Positions 10,370 through 19,615 of a stretch of DNA of 64,000 nt are shown piece after piece; positions within the stretch are counted from its first letter, which is position 1, and every line of letters starts with the position of its first letter. The stretch is from Cymbomonas tetramitiformis (lineage: Eukaryota > Chlorophyta > Pyramimonadophyceae > Pyramimonadales > Pyramimonadaceae), in assembly GCA_001247695.2 (NCBI GenBank), contig LGRX02028657.1, positions 1 through 64,000 of the forward strand, written 5' to 3'. The notes under the pieces are model-generated. The model saw only the letters and a program-made list of their open reading frames with translations, was not told the origin of the DNA and searched no databases. Made by a program: the position numbers and the translations under genes.

Positions 10370-10646
10370 TCATGGAGAGACTGATTTCACCCCCCACCAT
10401 AAGGTGGGGGTCTGTCTCCTGCTTTCCCCCCTCGGAGTGCAGTGCATGTGTCACTGCCGTGACTTGCCGTTCTGCTCCGTCCGTCTCCGATAGCACAAAA
10501 CCCTCAATTATGTTTTATGATCTATCTTAGACTGCGAAACCACCCGAGCATCTCGTCCCAGCTTCACAGAGTTTGTGGAGACTGAAAACACGCATATATT
10601 CCACCGTTGTCGTTTATATCCACCGTTTATTTCACCGTCTCTGTCA
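10370..10646 (+). repeat. 5' LTR of the short copia-type element
   Basis: It starts TCATGGAGAGACTG and ends CTCTGTCA (277 bp). Near its start CCCCCCACC-ATAA-GGTGGGGG forms a strong hairpin, which the other copy preserves with a changed loop (ATAC at 11930s). The 3' LTR matches it closely over both pieces. Confidence 0.85.
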
Positions 10647-10657
10647 GGTTATGGGCC
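10647..10657 (+). promoter_or_regulatory. Primer-binding site for half initiator tRNA-Met
   Basis: GGTTATGGGCC follows the LTR directly. It is the reverse complement of the conserved GGCCCAUAACC anticodon stem-loop of eukaryotic initiator tRNA-Met, the primer used by copia and Ty5 after tRNA cleavage. Confidence 0.8.
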
Positions 10658-11892
10658 TCACCACTGGCGAGTTAGCTCGCGCTTTCGTTTTCTTTGATCC
10701 CGTACCTTGTGCGGTAACCATCTCCGTTTTCACCAAACTCGGCTGAGCACCTTCGTCCTCTTTGCCGCCATCTTCACCCCGCGTGCCCCTTGACACCGGG
10801 GAATTATTCGAGCACCTTGTCCTCGACCACATCAACCTTTACCACACCAACTTTTCAGCATTTCACGTTACGTGCTCCCAACAATGTCTGCGGAGCGCAT
10901 TTCGCTGACCAGCAGCACCTCTACTGCCGGAGAAATGGTTTACCGCACGACTATTTTGACCTCACCGGCGGTTTCCTCGTGACATTTGACCCCAATTTCA
11001 CTTTTACATCGCTCGATTTAGTTAATTTTACGGAAAGTTACGTTGACACCAAGAACCCAAACGCGCTCTCGACTATCTGGCCAGCAGCACCGCTCTTGGC
11101 GGGAAAAAGGTTTACCGCACGACGTTTTTGACTTCACCGACGTTTTCCCCGCGAGAATCTACCTCAATTTGACCCTTTCATCGTTTGATTTGCTTGATTT
11201 TGCGAGGAGTTCGCTTTTCGCTTGGGAACCCTAATTTTGGGTTCGCAGATTTTGCAGTCAGCAGTCAGTGGTCAGCGAACATGTCCACTGGACCTCAGCG
11301 TGCGCGTATGGCCGCTGTTCGTTCAGCGTTGAACTCCTTTCGAGTACATCGGCAACATTCTACCATTGGCTATGGTGTGGTGGTGTCTGGTGGTGTTTGC
11401 GCACCAGACACCAAGCTCGAGTCCATCGCGTTCACCATCGACAACGAGTGCTTTGACTCTTTCGACCTCATCCCTCCACTTCCCTCACCTTCACCTTATG
11501 CGCTCCCTGGTCACCATCTGGTGGTGTCTGGTGGTGCTGTCACGCACACTTCACCCTTCACCATCGTCCCTTTCGAGCCTTTTCCCATGCGCTCAACCAC
11601 ATCCCTTCACCGCATTTTTCACCTTCGCCCTCCTCACCCCCTCCTCATCGACGCACTTGCTCTGGTGGTGCTGCACCATTTTTGGCCTTGGCACCGCACG
11701 GGCGTTGGGTGATCCCGGGACGATTTGAGAAACCCTAGATCGGAAGCTGTGGGATGGACGACTATATCTGTGCCAGCGCAGGCAGATGCCACACTAGCTG
11801 AGCTGAAAAAGGCTCCTTAGGGTTACAGATGTAGATGGCCGGCAGGCCTAGGATAACAGTGTGTACATTGTACCGTGGCACTCCTCTCCTTC
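10658..11892 (+). other. Internal region of the short copia-type element
   Basis: I recognise no gag or pol domain. A roughly 160-bp segment is duplicated: GGTTTACCGCACGAC followed by TTTTGAC at 10937 and again at 11110. TGGTGGTGTCTGGTGGTG-like runs occur near 11376, 11518 and 11669. Reading frames at 10790-11131 and 11185-11712 are open but look low in complexity. They may be remnants or chance. Confidence 0.5.
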
Positions 11893-11951
11893 GGGAGGAG
11901 GTGGTGTCATGGAGAGACTGATTTCACCCCCCACCATACGGTGGGGGTCTG

Positions 11952-12193
11952 TGCGAGGAAGACAGATCCGCTGTCCGGCTAACCTCGCTGAGCATCAAAC
12001 TGATAATCACATAAACAGTGTCTGGCCGAGGCTTTATGCTCTCGGAAACCCAGACAGTGAAGCAAGACTGTACTACTGTACTGTACTACTGTACAGTACA
12101 GTGCTAGGATGTCACGGACACGATACGGAAGCAGGGTCAGGCTAGGGGCTAGTCAGAGCCCATAACAACTAAGCCTAAACCCGAAGTCCAGCA
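11952..12193 (-). repeat. 3' LTR (element sense) of the gag-only copia-type element
   Basis: On the plus strand it runs from TGCGAGGAAGACAG to AAGTCCAGCA (242 bp). It matches 17618-17872 throughout; the other copy has one extra 13-bp TGTACTACTGTAC-type unit (255 bp). Confidence 0.85.
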
Positions 12194-12813
12194 CACCACC
12201 CGTGGGTGTGACTACCTAGCAAAGCAGGTACAGGACATACAGCCACGAGATAATAAACAAACACCTAACATTCACTTCGGCGGAAACCGATCACTTCTAG
12301 CTGGGTGCCGGGGTTTTGACCCGGTCATCCCACTACTGGGCTAAAGCTAATCAAGCTGCCAGGACAATCGAAGTAAACTCAGCCACTTTGAGGCTGGTCA
12401 GCAGGGCTGAGTTCAGCTGTCGGGATGCAAGCACAGAAGAAATAATAATAAAACATTTACGCTAGCAAAGGGGACAAAGTCCTGAGAGTGCGGTATCCCT
12501 GCAAAGCAGGCTAGTGAAAACACCAGGGGCTACTCCCTCTGCTATAGCGCGCCCACAAAGGGGCTCAACCCACTTTTCAGCAGGGTGACATCTAGAGAAA
12601 AAGCTAAGTGCTAGGCAAAAAACTCTAGAAGATGGAGAAGCAACCATGGCCGGGTGAGTGGAGGGGTGGCTGAATCTGGGCGGTGGGGAGAGAAGTCGGA
12701 GAATTAAGGGGGTTTTTGGAGACGTTGAGGAAGGGGGTCGAGTGGGGGGAGAGGGGGGGTGGCGGGGAGGGAGGGGGACGGCCCCTCCCCTTGGGGACAC
12801 GGGACCATCTTTT
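12194..12813 (-). other. 3' non-coding part of the gag-only element
   Basis: I see no gene. On the minus strand the C-rich stretch opposite 12710-12800 is strongly skewed, and AATAAAAG just after the LINE insertion point could serve as a polyadenylation signal. Confidence 0.5.
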
Positions 12814-12820
12814 ATTGCAA

Positions 12821-15073
12821 ATTTTTGAGAATTATTGCGGGAGGGTTTGAAGAAAGTCGTTTGATTGTTGCACAACTTCTGTTTCTGTCATGGCTTCACT
12901 GCTCGAGATGTCAACTGTATGCGGGTCAGTGTTTAAGGTGGTGGTGGTGTTTAACAGAAACACGTCTCGCCTATTTTTGGTGTGTTGTCTACAAATTCTT
13001 GATAGTTTTTTAAGATGAGGTTTAATCTTGCCACGGGGAACACCTATCGTGTTGAGGACAGTACCAAAAAGAGGAGGGAGGTATCCCATGAGTGTGAGGA
13101 CTTTGGGCCATTTAACGGTGTTTATGAAGGGCTTGGAATTTGCGTTGGTGATTGTCGTGTCGTGGTGACCACCATAATAAGGCTCAATATCACTATGATG
13201 ATAAGGAGGGTCTTGAGTGGGCCATGGGCACAGCGAAGAAGGAAGTACTTTGACGCTTTCGTTCAGAACTTCATCCCAAATATCAGAGCTGACTCCTGTG
13301 TATTCTAGCCTCTTCTTCGTGACTCTGGACTTAGGAAGGACGTTGAGGAACCATCTGGCATCTGGCTTTTTCTGTGTAGGCCTCCAGTCAAAGACTGGTT
13401 GAGTATCACTGGGTGCACTGTCTATAGCTATGATAACAACATCCGAAAAGTCATCCTTATAGCATCCACCACCTGGGAGAACATAGGGGTCATCACCCGT
13501 CCAATAGCCATGTGGGATAAATGGAATAGTGTTATGCGGGAATCTGAAAACAAGTTTAAAACCTTTGTCGAACCATCTCTTTTGGTTTTTGGGAGACAGC
13601 GGAAGAATCCATCTTCCTGAAAATCCGGGGACGGTGTTGGCCGCTTTATGTCCCATTTCCAAGGTAGTCATAACCGCCGAAGATTTGCCCTTTTCTTTCC
13701 CATCAAAGGGGGGATTTGCATAAACGATTCTGCCGATGCCTGTTATCGGATCAACGTAGGCATCCCAAGCGAGACCATCAAAGCCAATTTTCCCATGATG
13801 GCAGAAGGGCCTGAGGGCTCTTTTCATTCTTGTGGTGGGTATGCATCTTCTCGAGTGAATTCTAGGGTGGGCATTTAGTGGGTTGGAGAAGAGTTCACAG
13901 CCGTTTTTGTCAAGATTCCTGTCATCCACCAAAATATATAAGAGGCTTCTTCTGATTGCATAGCAGTTTTTAGGATCCCCCGATTCAAACTTACATGCAT
14001 TGAGTGCTTCGTGAATATCGTGTGCCCTATTCGAGTACTCCGCAAGTGAGCATGGAATTGCTTTGTCGGAAAGGCGGTGCCAGGCCAAAAGTTTCCAAAA
14101 CTCTTTCTTTTGGACATATTGGAGTTCGGGATATTTAATTGTCCCCGTGACATGGTCCACTTCAGGTTTAGCGGTCACAACAATGGTATTCTTTTTTGAA
14201 CTTGATGGTCGGTACATGCTAGCTTCCGGGAGAGCGTGTAAGTATAATTCCTCCTTCATTTCCTGTCTTAGGTCAGCAAGTGGAAAAAGTTTCGATGGCT
14301 CTGTTTTGATGTATGTGGTACCTTTTCCAGGGTTTAGTAGTTTGGGCTTTTCTGAGATTTCTTCAGCAATAATTTTCCTTAGTTCGCCATCTTGGGTTGT
14401 TCTAAGACTATGCAAACTATTATTTTGTCCTGAGCATTCAAGTTGGTTGTGTTCGAAGGTGCATTTTGTATTCTGTTGGCAGTAGGGGCAGTTTTCAGTC
14501 CCGATTTTCCCCAGTTTAAATAAACGTGCTGGAGAGGCTTGGAGACCCAGGAGTTCTCTGCTTCTAGAAGCGGTGAAAGCTTTAGGTGTTATTTTGGAAA
14601 TATCTTTAGTGGGGGCGGTGTTATTCTCGTTAAGCATTCTCAAGTACTTCCCTTGAGACTGTAGAGTTCTCCAATTATGATAGTGTGATAGACGTTGAAT
14701 TCTTCTAATGTGACTACGGATATCGCCTAAAATAGGGACCTCAAAAAAGAATAATGAGAAGGGCAGTTTCTCGGCAGGGTCGTAGCGGGAGATGTCTGAG
14801 CAACCCCCTCTGAATGAGGCTCTTTTAGCAGTACGGTCCACTCTGTCATGGACTTTGTCATTATTGTGACCCCTAATCCATTTAAGGATGATTTTACCGT
14901 GGTCTCCTTCACTGTAGAAGCCAAGTTCTTCTAACAGTAGGCGAACAGCCTGCACATCTCTGCGATTAGCTTCACGTAGTTTGTCCCGAGCACTCATGGA
15001 TCTGCCATCCTTTGTTACAGCAGATATTGCGGCCATGGAGTCAATGGCATGTACCAGAAGAACCCCGAAGTGA
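12821..15073 (-). mobile_element. 5'-truncated LINE (non-LTR retrotransposon)
   Basis: This is a 2.25-kb minus-strand insertion bounded by ATTGCAA on both sides (12814-12820 and 15074-15080), which I read as a 7-bp target-site duplication. It starts in the middle of an RNase H domain, the truncation expected from target-primed reverse transcription. Removing it gives the interrupted gag frame the ending S-L-Q-stop. The 3' untranslated part is only about 11 bp with no long poly-A. Confidence 0.7.
12832..15070 (-). CDS. LINE ORF2 fragment: RNase H, zinc knuckle, Dam-like methyltransferase
   Basis: Numbered from the in-frame methionine at 15036. The upstream frame reads LLVHAIDS, carrying an RNase H aspartate, and residues 53-71 (WIRGHNNDKVHDRVDRTAK) carry the late H and D. 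A CCHC knuckle (C183, C186, H196, C201) occupies the place usual at the end of LINE ORF2. After a linker, residues 410-560 match phage-type N6-adenine methyltransferases: KIGFDGLAWDAY, then VYANPPFD with NPPF at 441-444, WILPLSP and KGFKLVFRFP. This domain is known in DIRS-type elements; here it follows a LINE-style RNase H and knuckle. The frame is open for 734 codons, suggesting recent insertion or constraint. Reverse transcriptase is missing through truncation. Confidence 0.8.
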
Positions 15074-15080
15074 ATTGCAA

Positions 15081-16079
15081 GCTGTCTGTTTTAAATTGAG
15101 CACCACCAGACCCAAGCGGGCAAGGTGGATCCACAGCAAAATGTAAAGCAATTGAAGAACCGAGATAAGTAGAATCCCACGGCGGTTTGAGCATCGAAGA
15201 AGGAGACAAAAGAGCCCGATCATCTGGCGGCCAATCACGGATGTCTGCAGCACCAAGTGGTGGAATCGAAGCAAAGAAATCTCCAGTAGACCGACGGGCG
15301 GTGGCTCCGGGCTCAACCAGGCCCCTGTCACCACCGCCCACGGCAACCAGAGATGCCGTAGCGCTAGTCAGCAGAGAACAACAAAGCACGGAAGCCATCA
15401 ACGCACACCGGAGAAAGCTCGGCGGAGTCCGGGGACGGTACATCGGAGCCAGACTGCCACCGGCCGCTGGCGATGCTCCCCCGTCAGAGTCATGCTCAAG
15501 AGTGCCGAAGGAGCCAAAAGCCACTCGCTGCCCGCCGTCAGAGTCATTGTCAGAGACATTGTCAGAGCCTTCAGAGCCAATGTCAGAAGTCTCAATCCTC
15601 ATGCCAGCAAACAGCGGAGCCGGTGCAGAGTCGCCGAGCTGGAGTGACGGGACAGAGCCAGGCAAGCCGAGAGAGCCAGGGACAACCACTGGCGGGTCAT
15701 GAGCCGCAGGCACACCACCAGCCACGAGTGCAGAGGGATGCCGAACCGCAGGCGGTGGCGGAATCGAGCCCCGTGCATCCGAGTGGAATGTGGCCAGACC
15801 AAACTGAGCCATGCCGTCATCGTCAGCCGCCGCATCCTGAGCGGAAGCCGCCGCATCCTGAAAGTGCCGCAGAGATGTGGGCTCAGCCGTCGCACAAAGA
15901 ATGTGCCGACAGCTCGCACACCTCTGGGCGACCCTCCATCGCGCAGAGCGACTCGAAGGCATGTTCATCCCCAGCGTCATAGAAACGCTGGAAACGAACA
16001 GCCAGGCAGTCAGTCTCATAGTCCTCAACTGCACCACAGTAGTGGGCAGACTGAGGACCGCCGTTGGGGCATTCAGCAT
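15081..16079 (-). CDS. Third gag segment of the gag-only element
   Basis: The frame begins to make sense near 15930 (CRHILCATAEPTSLRHF). It continues through an alanine/aspartate-rich stretch and an acidic patch near 15545 (SDNVSDNDSDGG). A hydrophobic segment near 15380 (LRCALMASVLCCSLL) could span a membrane. It ends at KTDSLQ, where the LINE has split the TAA stop. It follows the zinc-bearing segment by a frame change near 15900. The function is gag-like by position only. Confidence 0.5.
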
Positions 16080-16431
16080 GCCAGTGCTTCAAACCACTTT
16101 GTGCACACTCCGCATTTCTGCAGTGAGGCACGAAGGCACCGCTCTTCTTGTCAAACGAGACAGGAGGAGCGGTGCCAAGTGGCTTAACACCAGCACGATG
16201 ATGCTTAGCAGCAGAGCGGGTAAGGTGCTTGCCCGCAGGCGGTGCCCCTTCCCGCTTCTGCCGCTTCAGGTCACGAATGTCCTGCTGCATGCGCTCCAGC
16301 TGCTTCTGCAGACTGGACAACGCCGCAGCCAGGTCAGACGCGCCATCGCCGAATGACAGAGCAGAAATAGGGGCGCCAGAGACTTTCAGGCCGTGGCGGA
16401 ACTGCTCCCGCACACGAGCCTGAATAGTCAA
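15883..16431 (-). CDS. Second gag segment with zinc-finger-like cysteines
   Basis: It continues the gag frame after a -1 shift at 16428-16431. It holds a coiled-coil-like stretch (LAAALSSLQKQLERMQQD), a basic linker and HCRNAECAQSGLKHWHAEC, a possible C-x4-C-x6-H-x4-C metal site suited to nucleic-acid binding. There is no proper ATG; the reading starts at a TTG overlapping the previous stop, so frameshifting or mutation joins the segments. Confidence 0.55.
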   Translation of the reverse strand: MTIQARVREQFRHGLKVSGAPISALSFGDGASDLAAALSSLQKQLERMQQDIRDLKRQKREGAPPAGKHLTRSAAKHHRAGVKPLGTAPPVSFDKKSGAFVPHCRNAECAQSGLKHWHAECPNGGPQSAHYCGAVEDYETDCLAVRFQRFYDAGDEHAFESLCAMEGRPEVCELSAHSLCDG

Positions 16432-17237
16432 AGAGACACGCCCTGCCGCTGGTCAGCTCGAGCCAAGGAATTAGCCAAGTCACGGTATAGAGCCGAATTG
16501 CCGAGAGCCTTGAGAAACTGCCGCTTCACCGCGTCCTCTGGCAAGTTGTGGGAACGCTGAACGTCCCGCAACAGGCCATTGAACTCACGGATGCCACGGT
16601 CAGGATCTTCGCTGCTGGGGATGCGAACCGCCAGCAGCGACTCAAAAGAGTCAAAGGGCTCTGAGCGTTCCTGGAGCATGCGTACCACCTCAAGGGCAGC
16701 ACGCTTGCCATCTCCAGGAACGTCAGACCCAGAGGCCTCAAGCCAGTCACGAGCAGGCGAGCCAGGGCGAGCCAGAAACGTCAGAGCCGAAAGCAGCAAC
16801 TCGTTGCCCTCATGCCTAGCCGCAACAGTCATGTCAGTCAGGTCAAAGAGGGGAGCAAGCGCCTGCGACTGGAGAAGAAACTGCGCCCGAAGCTCATGCA
16901 TGATCTGTGAAAAAATGTCGACCGCGTCGGACTCCGTACCAGCGAAGCGGTCCGATTTCTCTCCGAGAATTTTCGTGGCAACGATTTTCGCAACCTTTCT
17001 GTCAAAATTGTCGCGAGCAAGCTGCTGACATTTGTCGAGAACCTCCCTCGCAGCTGCGGTCGACGGAGCTGGCAGCTGCGGGGTGTGTGGCGTCGCAGTG
17101 TGCTGCGCACCCACATCATCAAAAATCGTCTCTAATCTACGGACGCGAGACCGCGTCATTCTATTTGCTGTGGTAACCATGATAGAGAGACAGGGGAAAG
17201 GCTGAGCTAAGCAGGGTGGTGGTGTAAGAATAGTCAC
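16428..17237 (-). CDS. First gag segment of the gag-only element
   Basis: This is an alpha-helical protein of about 270 residues. The likely start is the methionine in IMVTTANRMTRSRVRRLE near 17180, not the upstream one. Middle parts (AAALEVVRMLQERSEPFDSF, RGIREFNGLLRDVQRSH) look like the capsid-type helical domain of retroelement gag. It lies about 430 bp downstream of the half-tRNA primer site. No enzyme motif is seen. Confidence 0.6.
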   Translation of the reverse strand: MTILTPPPCLAQPFPCLSIMVTTANRMTRSRVRRLETIFDDVGAQHTATPHTPQLPAPSTAAAREVLDKCQQLARDNFDRKVAKIVATKILGEKSDRFAGTESDAVDIFSQIMHELRAQFLLQSQALAPLFDLTDMTVAARHEGNELLLSALTFLARPGSPARDWLEASGSDVPGDGKRAALEVVRMLQERSEPFDSFESLLAVRIPSSEDPDRGIREFNGLLRDVQRSHNLPEDAVKRQFLKALGNSALYRDLANSLARADQRQGVSL

Positions 17238-17606
17238 GGCGGCCAGATACTCTGTAGAAGTCTCAACAGAACAGATTGAAAATTACAGGTCGTTAGCGGA
17301 AAAATGAGAGCGGCCAAAATGTACAACGTGTGGAGCGACCTCGCCAGGGCCAGTGGCGCACGATGCAAATAAACTCTCGCTGCGACGATACTGCTGTAAA
17401 ATAAAAACAATCCGTCACAAACTGATCTCCTGCGCAGCGAAGGCGAGCACAACGCGTGCCGCCTTCACTGCCATGTCAAAAGGCCATACCGCGAGAATGA
17501 TACACCACCGCCCAAGTGGGCGCTCAACCCCTCCTACGTCCTACTTAGCCGAACATGGCAACAGCAAGGCGCTGCGCCATCATCAGAATCACCGGAAAGC
17601 CGGTGC

Positions 17607-17617
17607 GGGCCATAACC
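17607..17617 (-). promoter_or_regulatory. Primer-binding site, half initiator tRNA-Met
   Basis: Read on the minus strand, GGTTATGGCCC follows the LTR end CTCGCA. It differs by one base from the site of the enclosing element, so both use the copia/Ty5 priming mode. Confidence 0.75.
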
Positions 17618-17872
17618 TGCGAGGAAGACAGATACGTTGTCCGGCTAAGCTCGCTGAGCATCAAACTGATAATCACATAAACAGTGTCTGGCCGAGGCTT
17701 TATGCTCTCGGAAACCCAGACAGTGAAGCAAGACTGTACTACTGTACTGTACTACTGTACTGTACTACTGTACAGTACAGTGCTAGGATGTCACGGACAC
17801 GATACGGAAGCAAGGTCAGGCTAGGGGCTAGTCAGAGCCCATAATAACTAAGCCTAAACCCGAAGTCCAGCA
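17618..17872 (-). repeat. 5' LTR (element sense) of the gag-only element
   Basis: It matches the LTR at 11952-12193 with few substitutions and one extra TGTACTACTGTAC-type unit. The internal palindromic run TGTACTACTGTACAGTACAG near 17762 is conserved in both. Confidence 0.85.
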
Positions 17873-17877
17873 GTCTG

Positions 17878-18109
17878 TCTCCTGCTTTCCCCCCTCGGAG
17901 TGCAGTGCATGTGTCACTGCCGTGACTTGCCGTTCTGCTCCGTCCGTCTCCGATAGCACAAAACCCTCAATTATGTTTTATGATCTATCTTAGACTGCGA
18001 AACCACCCGAGCATCTCGTCCCACCTTCACCGAGTTTGTGGAGACTGAAAACACGCATATATTCCACCGTTGTCGTTTATATCCACCGTTTATTTCACCG
18101 TCTCTGTCA
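17878..18109 (+). repeat. 3' LTR of the short copia-type element, right piece
   Basis: TCTCCTGCTTTCCCCCCTC through CTCTGTCA corresponds to the right part of 10370-10646. The left piece is 11907-11951. Confidence 0.85.
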
Positions 18110-18183
18110 TTTATGTCTATCCGCGAGTGTTAAGATTGCTCGGACCCGACAGTATTCGTACCATCATGTGCACGCGTTTGCGA
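18110..18183 (+). repeat. Second gypsy LTR copy, right part, truncated
   Basis: It matches 9621-9697 (TTTATGTCTATCCGCG to GCGTTTGCGAC) and then stops matching, where the next element begins. Confidence 0.8.
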
Positions 18184-19180
18184 CCACAACCCCCGCGAAT
18201 TCACCGCCGGACTTCTCCGTGGTGGTCACCCGCGTCGATTGAAGGGACACGGGCGGGCCGTAGCCGTAGAGCTCCAGGAGCTCTTGCTCATTCTCCAAGA
18301 CAGGCATAGCAGGGGCTGGCACGGCGGATGCCGATGCCGTCGCACCACCTGCCGGAACCTGCTCCTCTGGTGTGATACCTGCGCTTGCAGTGTCACACAC
18401 CAGAGCCGAAGCCTGCGTCGCAATGCCCCCAGGCGGCGGGAAAGAGGCGTGAGTGTAATGTACCTTAGGCTCTACCGCCGCGCTGACCTCCGCCGCGAGG
18501 TCGTCCAGCCGCTGCAGGATGTCGTCACCGGACGTCTCGCCGCCACCGGTGTCACCGCGTCAACGGAGAAGCCGTAGGCCGACACGTCGATGCCTCCCAC
18601 AACGCCCCCGCACAGCACCGCTGGCGGACCGTACGCCGTCGCCGCGCGGGCAAAGGCCTCAGCTCCATCATCCGCCGCCTCCTGAAAGACAACACACATG
18701 GCGAGGGCATGCACGCCCTCCGCATCCTCGTCGTCGATGGGGATACAGAAAGCCGCGGCCGAGGTGGGGGAATGTTGGCGACCGCCAAGCGGGCAGCGGT
18801 CGCGGTAGAAATGATAAAGGTCCTTACCAGTCTTCTTGCAGCGGGTACACAGCGGCTTAGCCCGCTGCTCGTCACGATCGTAGCCCACCGCCGGTGGGGA
18901 TTGGACCCCCATGCGGAAGCCCCGCGGTGACTGCCCGCGCTGCTGCTGCCGGCGCTGCCCGTGCTGCCGCTGCGGCGGATCCCGCTGCCGAGCCTGCACC
19001 ACCGGCGGAGCCGCCCCGCACTGCCGCTGTACCAGCTCGGTCAACTCTTTGATCTTGTCCAGTAGTACCTGGTGCTCGCTGCGCTGGTGAGCAGACGCCG
19101 ACGCGCCACCACCTGCGGGCTTGGCCACGACGGCCTTCCCAACGTCCGTCTGTTCTACGAAATTAAGTCTTATTAGATTT
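18184..19180 (-). pseudogene. Gag fragment of another retroelement with a CCHC knuckle
   Basis: The frame 19128-18472, opened further upstream to about 19180, carries a helix (HQVLLDKIKELTELVQ), a glutamine/arginine-rich basic stretch, and CTRCKKTGKDLYHFYRDRC, a C-x2-C-x8-H-x5-C knuckle (C94, C97, H106, C112). AAFCIPIDDEDAEGVHALAM follows. Near 18480 the frame shifts to a second one (LPPPGGIATQ-like, then CDTASAGITPEEQVPAGG) ending at 18164. A diverged relative lies at 32.95-34.7 kb. No pol is present. Confidence 0.65.
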
Positions 19181-19615
19181 ATAGATTTCGGTCGATTTAT
19201 TTATTTATACTCAAAAAAGCGCGACGCCAAAAAGCGGATTTTTCGAAGAGGGGGACAATCTAAATATTTTCCCCCAATACAGTCCGAAACCCCGACCGTG
19301 CGACCGATAGAACGATTTGTTCGATTTCGTGGATCCGAAGATCAGCATTCACGGAAAACTGATCGACCACATCTCATGCGATGGTGCTGGCGTGAAGAGA
19401 AGGAGCAATGCTTCCGCTCGAACAACCAAGATGGAAGTGTCACAACATTTCATATGGCTTATGGGCACATTTTAACAGTGACCTGCTCTATATAAACAGT
19501 GGGCTCCTGCAATAGGTCTGTTGCCGCACATTCGAAACGCTGACTGTTCGAAGTATTTTTGGGCGAGGTAGTGGTCAACAACGAGTAACCGCTCGATATC
19601 TTCCGGAGGCAAAGA
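19181..19615. promoter_or_regulatory. Probable promoter region of the RWD-ART gene
   Basis: This is AT-rich sequence between the gag fragment and the first coding exon. TATATAAACAG at 19489-19499 resembles a TATA box, about 120 bp upstream of the proposed ATG at 19616. No other element is assigned. Confidence 0.4.

Larger units (their letters stand above)
11952..17872 (-). mobile_element. Gag-only copia-type LTR element, minus strand
   Basis: The LTRs are 17618-17872 (5' in element sense) and 11952-12193 (3'). The flanking GTCTG duplication (11947-11951 and 17873-17877) lies inside the 3' LTR of the host element. GGTTATGGCCC on the minus strand at 17617-17607 is the same half-tRNA primer site with one change. 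Genes run on the minus strand: a gag-like series from 17237 to 15081. No protease, integrase or reverse transcriptase is visible, so it looks like a non-autonomous gag-bearing element. A LINE fragment sits at its gag stop codon. Confidence 0.8.
10370..18109 (+). mobile_element. Short copia-type LTR element, itself split by a second element
   Basis: The 5' LTR is 10370-10646 and the 3' LTR is 11907-11951 plus 17878-18109. The flanking duplication is TTTAT (10365-10369 and 18110-18114). GGTTATGGGCC at 10647-10657 is the primer-binding site, complementary to the anticodon stem-loop of initiator tRNA-Met, as in Drosophila copia and yeast Ty5. A purine-rich tract (GGGAGGAGGTGGTG, 11893-11906) precedes the 3' LTR. 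The internal part is only about 1.25 kb without pol, so the element is non-autonomous. The LTR starts TC rather than TG, unless the true edge lies a few bases inside. Confidence 0.8.

Noticed and set aside
12300..12420. tRNA gene suggested by GGTTTTGACCCGGTCATCCC
   Set aside because: No cloverleaf with matching acceptor stem could be drawn by eye.
12832..15036. DIRS-type element origin of the Dam-like frame
   Set aside because: Dam-like domains suit DIRS, but the C-terminal zinc knuckle after RNase H, the 5' truncation and the short target-site duplication fit a LINE better. Kept as an alternative, not excluded.
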